In this document: in pieces, positions 47,419 through 57,915 of the stretch
Position numbering within the stretch: position 1 is the stretch's first letter
How the letters are laid out: every line of letters begins with the position of its first letter
DNA from: Epichloe hybrida
Taxonomy: Eukaryota > Ascomycota > Sordariomycetes > Hypocreales > Clavicipitaceae
Assembly: GCA_019022495.1 (NCBI GenBank)
Contig: JAFEKR010000004.1
Coordinates: 3,472,001 to 3,536,000 of the forward strand
Reading direction: 5' to 3'
DNA: 64,000 nt
Program-made: the position numbers and the translations under genes
The notes under the pieces: generated by a model
Database searches by the model: none
What the model saw: only the letters and a program-made list of their open reading frames with translations
Told to the model about the DNA's origin: nothing

Positions 47419-47821
47419 AGATTCCAATTGACGGAAAAAACACCCCGGAGGACGTCTGTGCTGTGTGAAGATTTAAACACGGGAGTGCAAACTTGCCGGT
47501 CTCCAAGACAGGGCTAGTGGTCGGCAGGGGTTCGCATTAGAGCGGGGAAAGCCACTGATAATGGCCGCCAATCGGCACCCTGGAGAGCTCAGGCCAGCGG
47601 GCTAAATAGAATATGTGGGCTAGGCAGGGGGGGGGTGGTGGCAGCATTCCGACCCACTCTGACCACTTCTGGCTGCTGATTGGTGCTCGAAGCGCCGGGC
47701 TCATCCTCCACCTGCTCGAACAAACACGCGAGAGCCTGCGGCCAGCGAGGACCGGCAACGGCTTGAACAACACGCACACACACCCCGGACTCCCAATGAA
47801 AAGAACAGGCCACGAATTGGA

Positions 47822-47857
47822 GTGATGGCACGAGTGATGGCACGAGTGATGGCACGA
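47822..47857. repeat. 12 bp tandem repeat GTGATGGCACGA
   Basis: Three contiguous copies of the 12 bp unit, then a partial fourth (GTGAT). Confidence 0.85.
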
Positions 47858-48275
47858 GTGATCATCACTGGCTCGTCACGCCGACCCCTCTCTTGACCGT
47901 TGCACTGGGAGCCACGGAGTATTTGTTGATCCTCTCTGAAAGTCAAAGGCCTGTTTTGTCGCATTGTGCATCTCCAAAAGAACCTGGGACCAACAGCTTT
48001 GATGCGCTCGCCCCCCGCGGCAAGACATCGATGATCCGAATTAACGCTCACGAGTACTCCGTACATCAGAGTACATCAGAGAGCCTGGGACTTCGGAACG
48101 CAGCTGGCTGGGTCACCAGAGCCTGGTTGACTGCACGAATTCTGCAGCAACTTTCCTTCTGCGCAGGGCTTTCTCTCGCAACAAAATATCGACTCTGCGC
48201 AACGTTCTCTACCGCAAGACTTCCCACAGCCGAACCGCAGCTAGCAGAAACGGTGCGACGAACACCTTCCACATC

Positions 48276-49793
48276 ATGTTGCGGTCTTTGACCTTCCTTT
48301 CCGCCTTACTGCCGGTGGCGCAGGCGATGCTTTGCCCTGCCAAGTCAAAATGCGCCCCCAACTGTGGCAATGTCCTGGCTGCGACATCGCCCGACGATCT
48401 TGTTTGTGACCAGATGGCGTTCAAGAGTGATCCCACGGGACAACTCTTTGCGGGATGCGTCGAATGCCAAAGATCAAGTACTTATTACAGTGGCAATGAT
48501 AGCGATATCCAGGCCATGTTGTGTACGTTGATTGCCTGCCCGTGTCCAAGCAGCAAACACTAACAGACATGATAATCCAGACAATGTTCGCTATGCACTG
48601 TCATACTGTGTATGGGGTGACGCGTCATTTAAGAAGAATCCACGAGTGGTTGACACCCCGTGCATCACATCGTAAGAATGCCAGATTCTGATTTTGAAAC
48701 AGGCATTGCGTTAACACCGCCGTAGGAAAGCCTGCGGCCCATTCAAGGACGCCGTTCAATTCAAGAACTTGTCGACTAAGTACGATGCTTTCCAGTACTG
48801 TGACGTCTGGCCAACCGACGACTCACCTGATTTCCATGGCTGTACCGACTGTCTTCAGGCCGAAGGCAGATATTCAATGGCAAATTGTCAGTAAACTCGA
48901 ATGGAAAAACTGTCAACCCCTAGACTGCTAACGATCGCGATACAGTTGTCATTGCCCTTCAGGCAGGGTGTCAGCAGAAGCCCGCACCTGGTCTTTTCAT
49001 TGGATTGGATGGCGAAATCTTCTCCCAGACTGCAGTGCAAATATCAACGCCAAGCCCAACAGCAAGTGTCGACCCGGATTGGTTCGACAAAGGCCCTTTA
49101 ACCCTTGGTGCCAAGGTCGGCATCGCAATCGGAGGCCTTGTCGGTGTTCTGATTCTGCTTGGCTGTGGCATTATTCTTAATGGCAAGCGAAGACGTCGGG
49201 CTTATTTGCGCACGCTCCACACAAAATATGCCCAAAAAGGACGGCCAATACTGAGCAATCAGCGTGAGATGGGCGAGGCATCGGGACAGCAACCTTTCCG
49301 TAGCCCCGATGACACTTCACTCAGCCACCGCCCATTGCGCGGATGGGACGACACGTCGTTGAGCCAACAGTCGTCTCGAGACTGGGACGACTCTCCTATG
49401 ACGGCGAACGGCGAGCAGCACTATTCAAAGTACTTTTCACCATACTCCAGTCGATTCAATAGCCCGATCAGTGCTCAGGAGGGTCAGGCGATGCCGTGGC
49501 CGCCGGCTGCTTTAGCCCCTAAGCATCACACTGGCTTTGTAACTGGTGAAGAGGCAGCCGGCGCTCACTGGAGCCATAATCCGGTATCTGAAGACAAAGG
49601 AAAATCAAAGGTGGAAGCTTATGAAATGCATGAGGTTGACACCAGCGAGAGCGGAAGCTCAAAGAGCCACCCTCGGAAGCAGAGAAACGAAGCACCTGTG
49701 CTAAGTCATCCTGGCTATGGAAGACAGGGGGATACTCCTCCAGCTCAAAAAAACTCCACCGAGCGTGACGTAAGCAATGGTAATGCCTTTTAG
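48276..49793 (+). CDS. Cys-rich single-pass membrane protein, paralogue B, 448 aa
   Basis: Four exons: 48276-48522, 48581-48671, 48726-48886 and 48946-49793. All introns are GT-AG and in phase. Signal peptide MLRSLTFLSALLPVAQA. The cysteine-rich ectodomain (about 18-205) includes CPAKSKCAPNCGN, GCVECQRSS, YNVRYALSYCVWG, CGPFKDAV, GCTDCLQAEGRY and NFVIALQAGC. A single membrane span (VGIAIGGLVGVLILLGCGIIL) is followed by basic residues (KRRRR) and a polar cytoplasmic tail with two RGWDDTSLS-like repeats and SP sites. It matches paralogue A (36779-38543) in order, in the RYAL..C segment and in two intron positions; it has one extra intron inside the ectodomain. No function is established; a surface receptor or wall-associated role fits the layout. 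Confidence 0.8.
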
Positions 49794-50325
49794 GCGAGAT
49801 ATTTGGAAGCGCAGGAACAACATTAGGTCGAACTTGTTTTGCGAGGAGTTTGGTGTTTGACGGAATGAATTTGCATCTATTGATACGGGGACCGCTGACG
49901 AAGACTGGCATCCGCACGCGATACTGTCTACGCATCTTCGAATACACATTTTCCAATGAGAAACTATCAAGGAAAGAAACATAATTCTTTCTTTTCTCCC
50001 CAAGTTTTACTGAAGTCGTTGCATTTTCTGCCATTCTGACGGGTTTTCCACTGTGACTGGCCCTTATGGCTAAGAGATCGACCCACTATTATTGACAGAA
50101 ATGGACTGGCGTAGCCTATCACCAGCCACAATACCAGCGAGGCTCAAAGTCCCCACACGGACGAAAGGAAAAAAAAAAAAATTTGAAGGTTTCCAAACCA
50201 TTGGCTGGTAGTTAAGTGCAAAACATCACCACGAACCTGCAAGCACGCCCTCGTCGAGCCACCCCCATACGAGTTGTGCATTATTTGTTTGGCTGCGGGC
50301 TCACGGTTACATTAACAGTTCCAAG
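49794..50325. other. Intergenic, promoter side of CBF5
   Basis: The 3' flank of paralogue B and the promoter of CBF5. An A run lies at 50169-50181. Frames on the minus strand (49519-50034) lack any domain. No gene seen. Confidence 0.6.
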
Positions 50326-52061
50326 ATGACGATGGAGGTTGTCAAAAGCAAAAAGGGGGAGGAGGAGTACACCATCAAGCCGCAGGCTGCCACGCCTGCC
50401 GTGGACACGAGCTCGTGGCCGCTTCTCCTCAAGAACTATGACAAGCGTGAGTGACGGCGTCCTGGAAGCGGCCAATTGGTCTCTCGCATGTAGCGAGACC
50501 AATTGGTCGAGTTTGAGATGGACAGATCAACTGACAAGGGCAATTTCTTCCCGCAGTGCTCGTTCGCACCGGTCACTTCACACCGATCCCCAATGGCTGC
50601 TCTCCTTTGAAGCGAGACATCAAGTCGTACATCAGCTCTGGTGTCATCAATCTTGATAAGCCTTCTAATCCTTCCAGTCACGAAGTTGTGTCATGGGTGA
50701 AGCGTATCCTCCGGTTCGTCGCGCCCTCGTGACCAATGACCTGGACGTGGGAGCAGACTTTTTTTTTTTTTTTTTTTTGCTAACTAGCCATGACAACAGT
50801 GCCGAGAAGACTGGACACAGCGGTACTCTCGATCCCAAGGTCACGGGATGTTTGATTGTCTGCATTGACCGTGCTACTCGTCTTGTCAAGTCCCAGCAGG
50901 GTGCTGGCAAGGAGTACGTCTGCGTCATCCGCCTCCACGACAAGCTTCCTGGTGGCCAACCCCAGCTCGCCCGCGCCCTCGAGACCCTCACTGGTGCTCT
51001 GTTCCAGCGTCCCCCTTTGATCTCTGCCGTCAAGCGTCAGCTCCGTATCCGAACCATCCACGAGAGCAAGCTCATCGAGTTCGACAATGACCGCCACCTC
51101 GGTGTTTTCTGGGTCAGCTGCGAGGCTGGTACCTATATCCGTACCCTTTGTGTCCACTTGGGTCTTCTTCTAGGTGTCGGTGCTCACATGCAGGAGCTGC
51201 GTCGTGTTCGCAGTGGTGCTATGGATGAGACCAAGGCAATGGTCACTCTGCACGATGTTCTCGATGCCCAGTGGACCATGGACAACACTCGCGACGAAAC
51301 GTACTTGCGCAGAGTCATTGCGCCTCTCGAGACTCTGTTGACCTCTTACAAGCGCCTTGTTGTCAAGGACAGTGCCGTTAATGCTGTCTGCTACGGTGCC
51401 AAGCTCATGCTTCCAGGTCTTCTGAGATATGGTACGTAATTCTTGTATTTTACAATTCTCAGTTGACTAAATGGATTCCATGCTGACGAAATCTACAGAG
51501 GCCGGCATTGAGCACCACGAAGAGGTTGTCTTGATGACCACCAAGGGTGAGGCCATTGCCCTGGGTATCGCCCAGATGTCTACTGTTGAGATGTCTACCT
51601 GCGACCACGGCGTTGTCGCCAAGGTCAAGCGTTGCATCATGGAGCGTGATCTGTACCCCCGCCGATGGGGTCTTGGACCTGTTGCCCAGGAGAAGAAGAA
51701 GATGAAGGCTGATGGCAAGCTGGACAAGTTTGGCCGTCCCAATGACAGCACTCCTGCCAAGTGGACCACCGAGTACAAGGACTTCAGCATGACTGATGCC
51801 TCTACTGCTGCTGCTGCTGCTGCTGCTGCCGCCGCCGCCGCCCCCCCTACTCCTGCCAAGAAGGTCGTTGAGGAGACCACCAAGATGGAGATATCCACTG
51901 CTGCTACTGAGGATGGTGACAAGAAGAAGAGAAAGAAGCACGACGGCGAGACCCCCGACGAGAAGGCTGAGCGCAAGCGAAGAAAGGCTGAGAAGAAGGC
52001 CGCCAAAGCCGCCAAGAAGGCTGCCAAGGGCGAGGCTGCTTCCGACGATGACAGCGACTAG
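50326..52061 (+). CDS. CBF5: H/ACA snoRNP pseudouridine synthase Cbf5 (dyskerin), 490 aa
   Basis: Four exons: 50326-50446, 50557-50713, 50800-51431 and 51499-52061, in phase. It starts [10 protein letters not shown] and then shows the dyskerin-like N-terminus. The TruB-type catalytic domain carries the nucleophile Asp104 in [13 protein letters not shown]; other hallmarks are [31 protein letters not shown] and [19 protein letters not shown] domain follows (about 300-375: [12 protein letters not shown]). The C-terminus holds a run of about 12 alanines and ends in Lys/Glu-rich repeats ([19 protein letters not shown]) typical of fungal Cbf5. Cbf5 converts uridine to pseudouridine in rRNA and snRNA under guidance of H/ACA RNAs, and is needed for 18S processing. 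Intron 1 contains a strong hairpin; intron 2 has a 19-base T run. Confidence 0.96.
50469..50509 (+). other. Strong hairpin inside CBF5 intron 1
   Basis: Arms CCAATTGGTC (50472-50481) and GACCAATTGG (50497-50506) pair perfectly. A further TCGC/GCGA helix follows beyond a 2-base bulge with loop ATGTA, and outer pairs extend to 50469-50509, for 17 pairs in total. It begins 22 bases after the splice donor. Its role is unknown; see findings. Confidence 0.7.
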
Positions 52062-53208
52062 ATTGCGTCGTTGCGATTGGCTTGGTGCATGTGAAAGATG
52101 GAACGGGAGTTATATGAAGAAGTTCAATTTTTTTTTTTTCCACCTCGTGGATATGCAGACGGTTTTACTGTACCATTTTCTGTGACTATTGGCAACTTGG
52201 CGTTTTTTTGGCATAAAATTTTCAGGAGGAGTAGCTGAGACTCTGAATACCACGACGATAAAAAAATTTACGTCTTGTTTGTGAAGTAACATGGAAGTTG
52301 ATTGTGGACTGTCGAGAGACCCTGTCACGGTGAGAGATGCAGCCCATGATTCATGATTTCAACAGAGACGTATACCTTCCTTTCCTATGGGGGCAACATG
52401 CGCGGCATCAAGTCAGGCGTAGTTGCAGAACGATCGATGGCCCATGGGCGTCCCCTTCATCAGGAAGCGCGGGCTAGGCCCCGAGGGCTACGAGGAGTTG
52501 GAGTTCGTCGGTGCACAATATGAAGATTCAGACTTCTTTTCCGCCTCCGCCGCTTGGTAGGTCTTCTCCTAAGAATTTCACGATGGAGCTTTTCAACGTC
52601 AGGATTGTACGACGCGAATGAGTGGTAGCATGTGAGATGTCGAAAAAAGAGGGGGGGGGTGGAATCTCATGGTGGAACTTTGCTATACTCTTCTACAAAA
52701 AAAGTCATTCACTTAAATCATGTCACGCATGCGAATGGATGGGCCAGAGAACTGATCATGGGCCATACACCGTCACAACGCGTGACGCAGGAATCGTCAT
52801 GACCCGGCCCATTCTCCACCATCAACCACCATCCCACAACAAACTAATGTAATGCTACATAGCCATTCCATGCACGCTTATACAAAAAAAAGTGATAGAG
52901 ATAAATGAACACCGAGGAGACCCAAGATTTCAAGACGCCCCGAAGGAAACAAAGGTTGACGAAACTGCTCCTCCGAGGACATTGCATCGTGCTATAGAAA
53001 ATTTCGTGCATCATCCGAGTTCTGTATTTGCATGGGTATCTGAGGGTTTTGTTTGGCAGCGATGGATGAGACTGGAGCCCGCTGACCAGAAACAAAGTAT
53101 ATAAACAGGTGAATGTTTGACGTCACCCAATCCAGGTTGTTGTTCCGGCTGGTTTTCCCTTTCCTCGTCCTCTTTTCAAAATGTAACTGTATTCACCCAA
53201 ACGCCATT
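52062..53208. other. Intergenic between convergent CBF5 and SAC3, 1.15 kb
   Basis: No gene seen. T and A runs at 52129-52140 and 52885-52892 and a G run at 52652-52660. The open frames are short and without domain. Confidence 0.6.
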
Positions 53209-56200
53209 TCAAATGCTGTCATCAAACCAGTGTGCTGCTTCAAGGCCCCGCGACTCGCTCCGTAAGCGCTCACTCTGACATCTGAACCACTCTCTCCCTT
53301 CTTCCAACTCCTGCCGGATTGCTTTCAGCTCGAATGTGAGCTTCTCTGCTTCACTCATAACCCGCTTATGTTTGCTGCGTTCCGTCGTCAAATTACCAGC
53401 GACTTTTCCTTCTTCGACTTCTTCTTCCTCTTCTTCTTCCGACGGCCGCTTTCTCTTGTTGTTGGACAGTCCGTCCTCGACTGTTGGAGTGCCCATCTTT
53501 CTGATTGGAGAGCCGAGGATGCGATTTCCACCACTGACTGAAGCTCGTCGCACCGAGCTGCTGTCTAGAGTAGAGCCAAAAGCATGACTGGAGTAGTAGT
53601 TTGGCCGGGCCCTCATATCGTAAGCCAAAGACTCGGGCACTGCAGTCCCATCTGGCAGCTGCTCAATACCCATAGCCTTGAGTCTCCATCTCGCCGATGC
53701 ATTGCTGGTAGGCCGTGCGCTTGCAGGTGTTTCGCTCTCTCTGGAGGATGTTGATGGCAGGGAACGACGAAACCGACCAGGCTTGCCCAGGTACATCTCT
53801 CTCAGCGCCTTCGTTTTAGCGCCGACTTTTCGACTTGAGCCAGGCAATGATTCCCCGGACTGGTTACTCGAAGCAACCGAGTTGCTTCTTGACCTAAACT
53901 CTTGTTGCACAATCGATTCCACAACATCTCGCTCGTTGGTGGCACCGGACAGGACTCCACTAGACAGCAACGCCTCCCTCGCTTGCCTCTTGCTCATCTT
54001 CTGACGCTTCAGCATGTCCATGAACTCTTCTGGTCGATTGACATTGGCGAGCTCTGCCCGCTCTTTGGCGGCCTTCTTGGCGGCCTCTTTCTGTGCTTTA
54101 CGACCAGCCTCGTGTTGTGATATGTAGAATGCACGAAGCTGATCTCGCCCGCTTCGTCGAAGAGTGCTGAGGCGCTTCTCTCTGGCGTTTTGCTTCCACC
54201 GGTAAAAGTATTTTAAAGATAGGTTGTATGTTCTGAACCTAGTGACCTCTTCATTGATACGTGCCTCCTCTTCCTTCCTCCTTTTCTCCGCAGTCTCTTT
54301 TCGAAAAGTCTCAAAAGTCTTGCCGGCTATGTCGTCGATCATGAAAACCTGAAACTGCTCCAAAATTCCATTATCGCCCTTCACAAACCACCTTGTAAAG
54401 TCGCCCATTAAATCTCTTGGCGGAACGGGTGATGGTCTTGGTTCTGCAGACGTAGTTTCAGCTGAAGTACCAGTATTAGTGAGTGATGCAGGCCGAGCAG
54501 CAGCTTGCGCTGAGAGACCTGAGCAAGGGTTTGATGATTGACGCAACGAGGTTGCCGCTGTATCGGTCAAAGCTGGCTGGATTGTTGGTAAAGTTGGCTT
54601 CGCCGTGGTCAAGGGTGAGATCGCTGGTAAAGATGTTTCATCCGTGAAGATACTTCTGCCTTGTTGTGCTCCCGGAAAGACAGGTGCCTTCAAAGAGCTG
54701 GATGTTGCAGATGTTGCGGCGTCGTTCGATCTGGCCAGGTTTAAGCCGCCAACCGCTGCAGATCCAAATTGAGACGCTGATGGTAGGGGCGTCTGTCCTA
54801 GGCTTGACGTTGGTTTGTTCTGTGCGGGGGGAAATGTTGAAAAGGGCTTTGCATTCTGCGAGGAATTGTTTGCAAAATTAGTTGGGGGTTTGGTTTGAGG
54901 GATGGGCGGCGGTGGCATGGAGAGTGACGGAGGTGTTGCTTTCTGGCCGCTGAATTGGCCGTTGGCGGAGGGTGTGTCCGTCGACTGGCTGTCCCCCGCT
55001 TGACTGAGGCTTGACGGAAAGGTCGATGATGCGTTGGAGGAGACAGGTTTCTGATCTCCAAAAATTGTCTTTTTTGCTGACGTTTCTGGGGCCACAGTAA
55101 ATGGATTCGCTGTGGTCTGAGAGACAGACCCAAAGGTTCCAGCTCCCATCTTTCCCTCACTATCCTTCTTCGGCGCAAAAGAAGAGGTTGAGAATCCAGT
55201 GGATGCGAAGGGATTCGAAGAAAGGCTGTTTGAACTTGTCGAAGCAGAAGAAAACGCGCCGTTGGCCGTGATTGCTTGTTGCGCACTGCCAGCGACAAAA
55301 GGTGTCGAGTTCGAGGCTATCATGAGTCAGTCCTCTCCCTTTCACGGAAAACCTGTTTCCTTTAATTCGGGTTCACTGAGGCTCTTACCTTGCTGAAAGT
55401 TGGGGGCATCAGATTTTGTTAAGGCTGAGCCTCCAAATGACGATAGCAGAGGCGACGAATTTGGAAAAGTGTTACTTCCTGCAGAAGCAAATTCACCAAG
55501 CGCCGGTTTGAGTTGCAACTTGAAGCCATTATCTTGAACAGATAGGCTTCCATCAGAACCTAGCCCATTTGTCTGCGGAGCTGCTGCATTTGGATCTTCA
55601 AACACAGTCCGGTGTATGACATCCGGGAGTGGCCTGGATGACCTTTTTCGCTCCACCATTTTATGGGAGTACTGATGCTGGAGTCGGCGATGGGGCAACG
55701 ACCGTCTGCCATCGAGAATTAATATTCTAGTGCCTAAATCAGAAGGATCCTCAGGATTCGACTCGAATTCTAAACCATGCAGTTCGGCAAAGTCTATTGC
55801 TTGTTGAACAGTATCAAACTGGAGAAATTCATTGAGTGCCGTAGCTGTAACATCCTTGGCGGTATCCTTGGGTCTAGAAAGCGCTCGTTTCACAATCTGT
55901 AGTATTGACCTTCGAAGCTGGGGAAAATGGCACTCTGCGAAGCAAGCCATAGTATAGGAGACCTGGGGGTCTTGGACGATTCGGAAATAGGCTTGGAAGG
56001 CAGCCGAAGCTGCTAGTGAAGGTCCATCCTTGAGTGGCCCGTGGAAATCATGTGTGTCCTGAAGCGCCTCAACCAAGGATACAGCCGTTCTGACATCATC
56101 AGAATCCCGCCAGTGATGAGGCTTCCATTGCCGTTGAAGCGTCTCCAAAATACTAGGATCTCGTGCATGAAACAGTAGGTAATACGCTCTAAATTCGGAT

Positions 56201-57339
56201 TCATTCTCGCATTTGATTCCTTGTTCGCCGCAATCATCATATACGTCTCGCAAAGACAACAAGGCCTTTCCCAGTTGCTCAAGTTCCTGTTGCTGAACAA
56301 AGTCCTCTGGTGCTTTCCCTTCTTGTGATAGAAGATGCAAAGATGTGACGTGAAATCTAGCGATATTTTCCAGAACATAGGCCTGTGTCTTTGTCTCTTC
56401 AGGTGTGAGTGACGAAAAGAATGAAAAGTCTCTGCGAATGGCACGCGTTCGATCCCAAAGGAAACCGTGGACCACAGGCAAATTGCCGTCGTTTCGCAAA
56501 AGGTCGTCCAAGAGATAGTCCAGAGTTCTTCGAAGGGATGGAATAGACCGAACATCCATTGGTAGCGGAGCTTCTTGCCCGGCAGCTGAGCGCGCCAGTT
56601 TCTTCACCATTTTGCTTGTGTCGGCATAAGTCGTCCTCGTGTCCTTCTCAGCAGGAACGACATCCATTTCCGTTATTCTGGTAATCTTTTCAAACTCCGG
56701 GCACATATCTTCACATATTCCCTTGAATTCGATGGCATCACTGAGGGCTTTTCGCTTCTCCGGGTCGTCGATCAGGCCGGCTTTTGTCAAAGACATTCTG
56801 ACATTCTTCCGATATGTCTCGTACTGCTCTCGAAACTTGGCCATACTCTGTTTATTGTTTGGGTTGCCAGGCTGCGATGGCCAAGACGGTGGGCTGATGC
56901 CATCTTTTCTTAACCTTTCGTAGACCTTTCTCGCCAATGGATCTGCTGAATTGTATGGCACGACTGTCACCTCGTTCGCTGCGCCTGAGGATTCGCTCGA
57001 TGGCGATGTGGCTCTGGCTTCGTCGTCGCCCGTTTGAACGTGAAGAACCCCAATTTTCTGGTCAGTGTCGTGACGCCGAGGCTTTCCGTGACCATCATTG
57101 CCTTCAGATCTCTTGGCAAAGCCATCCGATCGACCTCGTTTCCCCTGCTGCTTTCCACCGCCGTCGCTCGAATTTGCGTCCTTGGTCTGAAAGGGATTGT
57201 TGAGTTTTCGTTTGTGCTTCTCCTGGCCGCCCGTGAAGTCACCGCCAAATGGATTAGTCTCGCCCTTGGAGGGAATAGCTGCGAACGGATTGTGCACTGG
57301 CGCAGTACCGCGCGTGCCTTGGGCGAAGGACGCAAACAT
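53209..57339 (-). CDS. SAC3: mRNA export factor Sac3 (TREX-2 scaffold), 1352 aa
   Basis: Two minus-strand exons: 57339-55389 and 55316-53209, with a 72 bp GT-AG intron (donor GTAAGA) in phase. The N-terminus has FG-type and Asn/Pro-Phe repeats (HNPFAAIPSKGETNPFGG). The Sac3/GANP domain covers about residues 200-520: GICEDMCPEFEKITRITEMDVVP, RRTLDYLLDDLLRNDGNLPVVHGFLWDRTRAIRRD, ESEFRAYYLLFHARDP, and SYTMACFAECHFPQLRR. The C-terminal half is Ser/Thr/Pro-rich with more FG/PF sites, then a charged helical part (about 1000-1120: FRTYNLSLKYFYRWKQNAREKR) that resembles the region binding Sus1 and Cdc31. Sac3 links transcription sites to the nuclear pore basket and supports mRNA export. Length matches fungal Sac3. 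The two large open frames are one gene: both are in phase and neither alone covers the family. Confidence 0.92.
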
Positions 57340-57915
57340 TTAGTCTGGTGGCGCAACAAACGTCGCATCTAGCTAAGTTGTTGGTTTGCGCATCAGGAGC
57401 GACTTTCGGATGTCCGATCCCAGATGCGTGAGGGCTGCCGGTCAGGTAAGTCTGGTTATGTGATGATGCACGGAAGCTATTCGCAAGACTTGCTCTGGTA
57501 GCTGGAGCCATGCGTCTGTCGGTCTAACTTCGCTCACGTGACGCAAGTCTACGACAGCATTCGCTATCAAATGCTATGTTCAGAATATCATGTAAAAATC
57601 GCGAGGCGATGATGATTATCCAAATTCTTTCTTATGTTGGTCAACTTTAAGATTTGATTTTCCCGGTTCATTATGTTGCAAACGTTGACTTTGGATTTGG
57701 CGATTCAACCACACAACACGTCTTCAACTGCAATGTGTGGATCCACGGGAGCACGGGTCTTGCCATCACGATCCAGCCACCTTGTTTTCAGCAACGGCAC
57801 GTAAAGAAAAAGAGCTTCTCGCTCTGCGGAATACTCCCCACACTTCGGAAGTCTCACGCGACAATAATGGTCAAGAATTTCATCAATCATTATATCCTAT
57901 AAATGCACCTTATAT
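57340..57915. promoter_or_regulatory. SAC3 promoter / LTV1 3' flank
   Basis: A 576 bp region upstream of SAC3 (minus strand) and downstream of LTV1. It contains TCACGTGA at 57534-57541, about 195 bp upstream of the SAC3 start, which is a Cbf1-type bHLH site. No gene recognised; the short frames at 57654-57902 have no support. Confidence 0.5.

Larger units (their letters stand above)
46884..48275. other. Intergenic, 1.4 kb, with hairpin and short repeats
   Basis: No gene recognised. It contains an 11 bp perfect inverted repeat with a 6-base loop at 47391-47418, a 12 bp GTGATGGCACGA repeat at 47822-47857, a G run at 47628-47637, and a TACTCCGTA motif at 48055-48063 beside a direct repeat GTACATCAGA. 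Confidence 0.6.

Noticed and set aside
53336..55396. Plus-strand frames across SAC3
   Set aside because: Shadows of the Ser/Thr/Pro-rich SAC3 coding strand; no domain.
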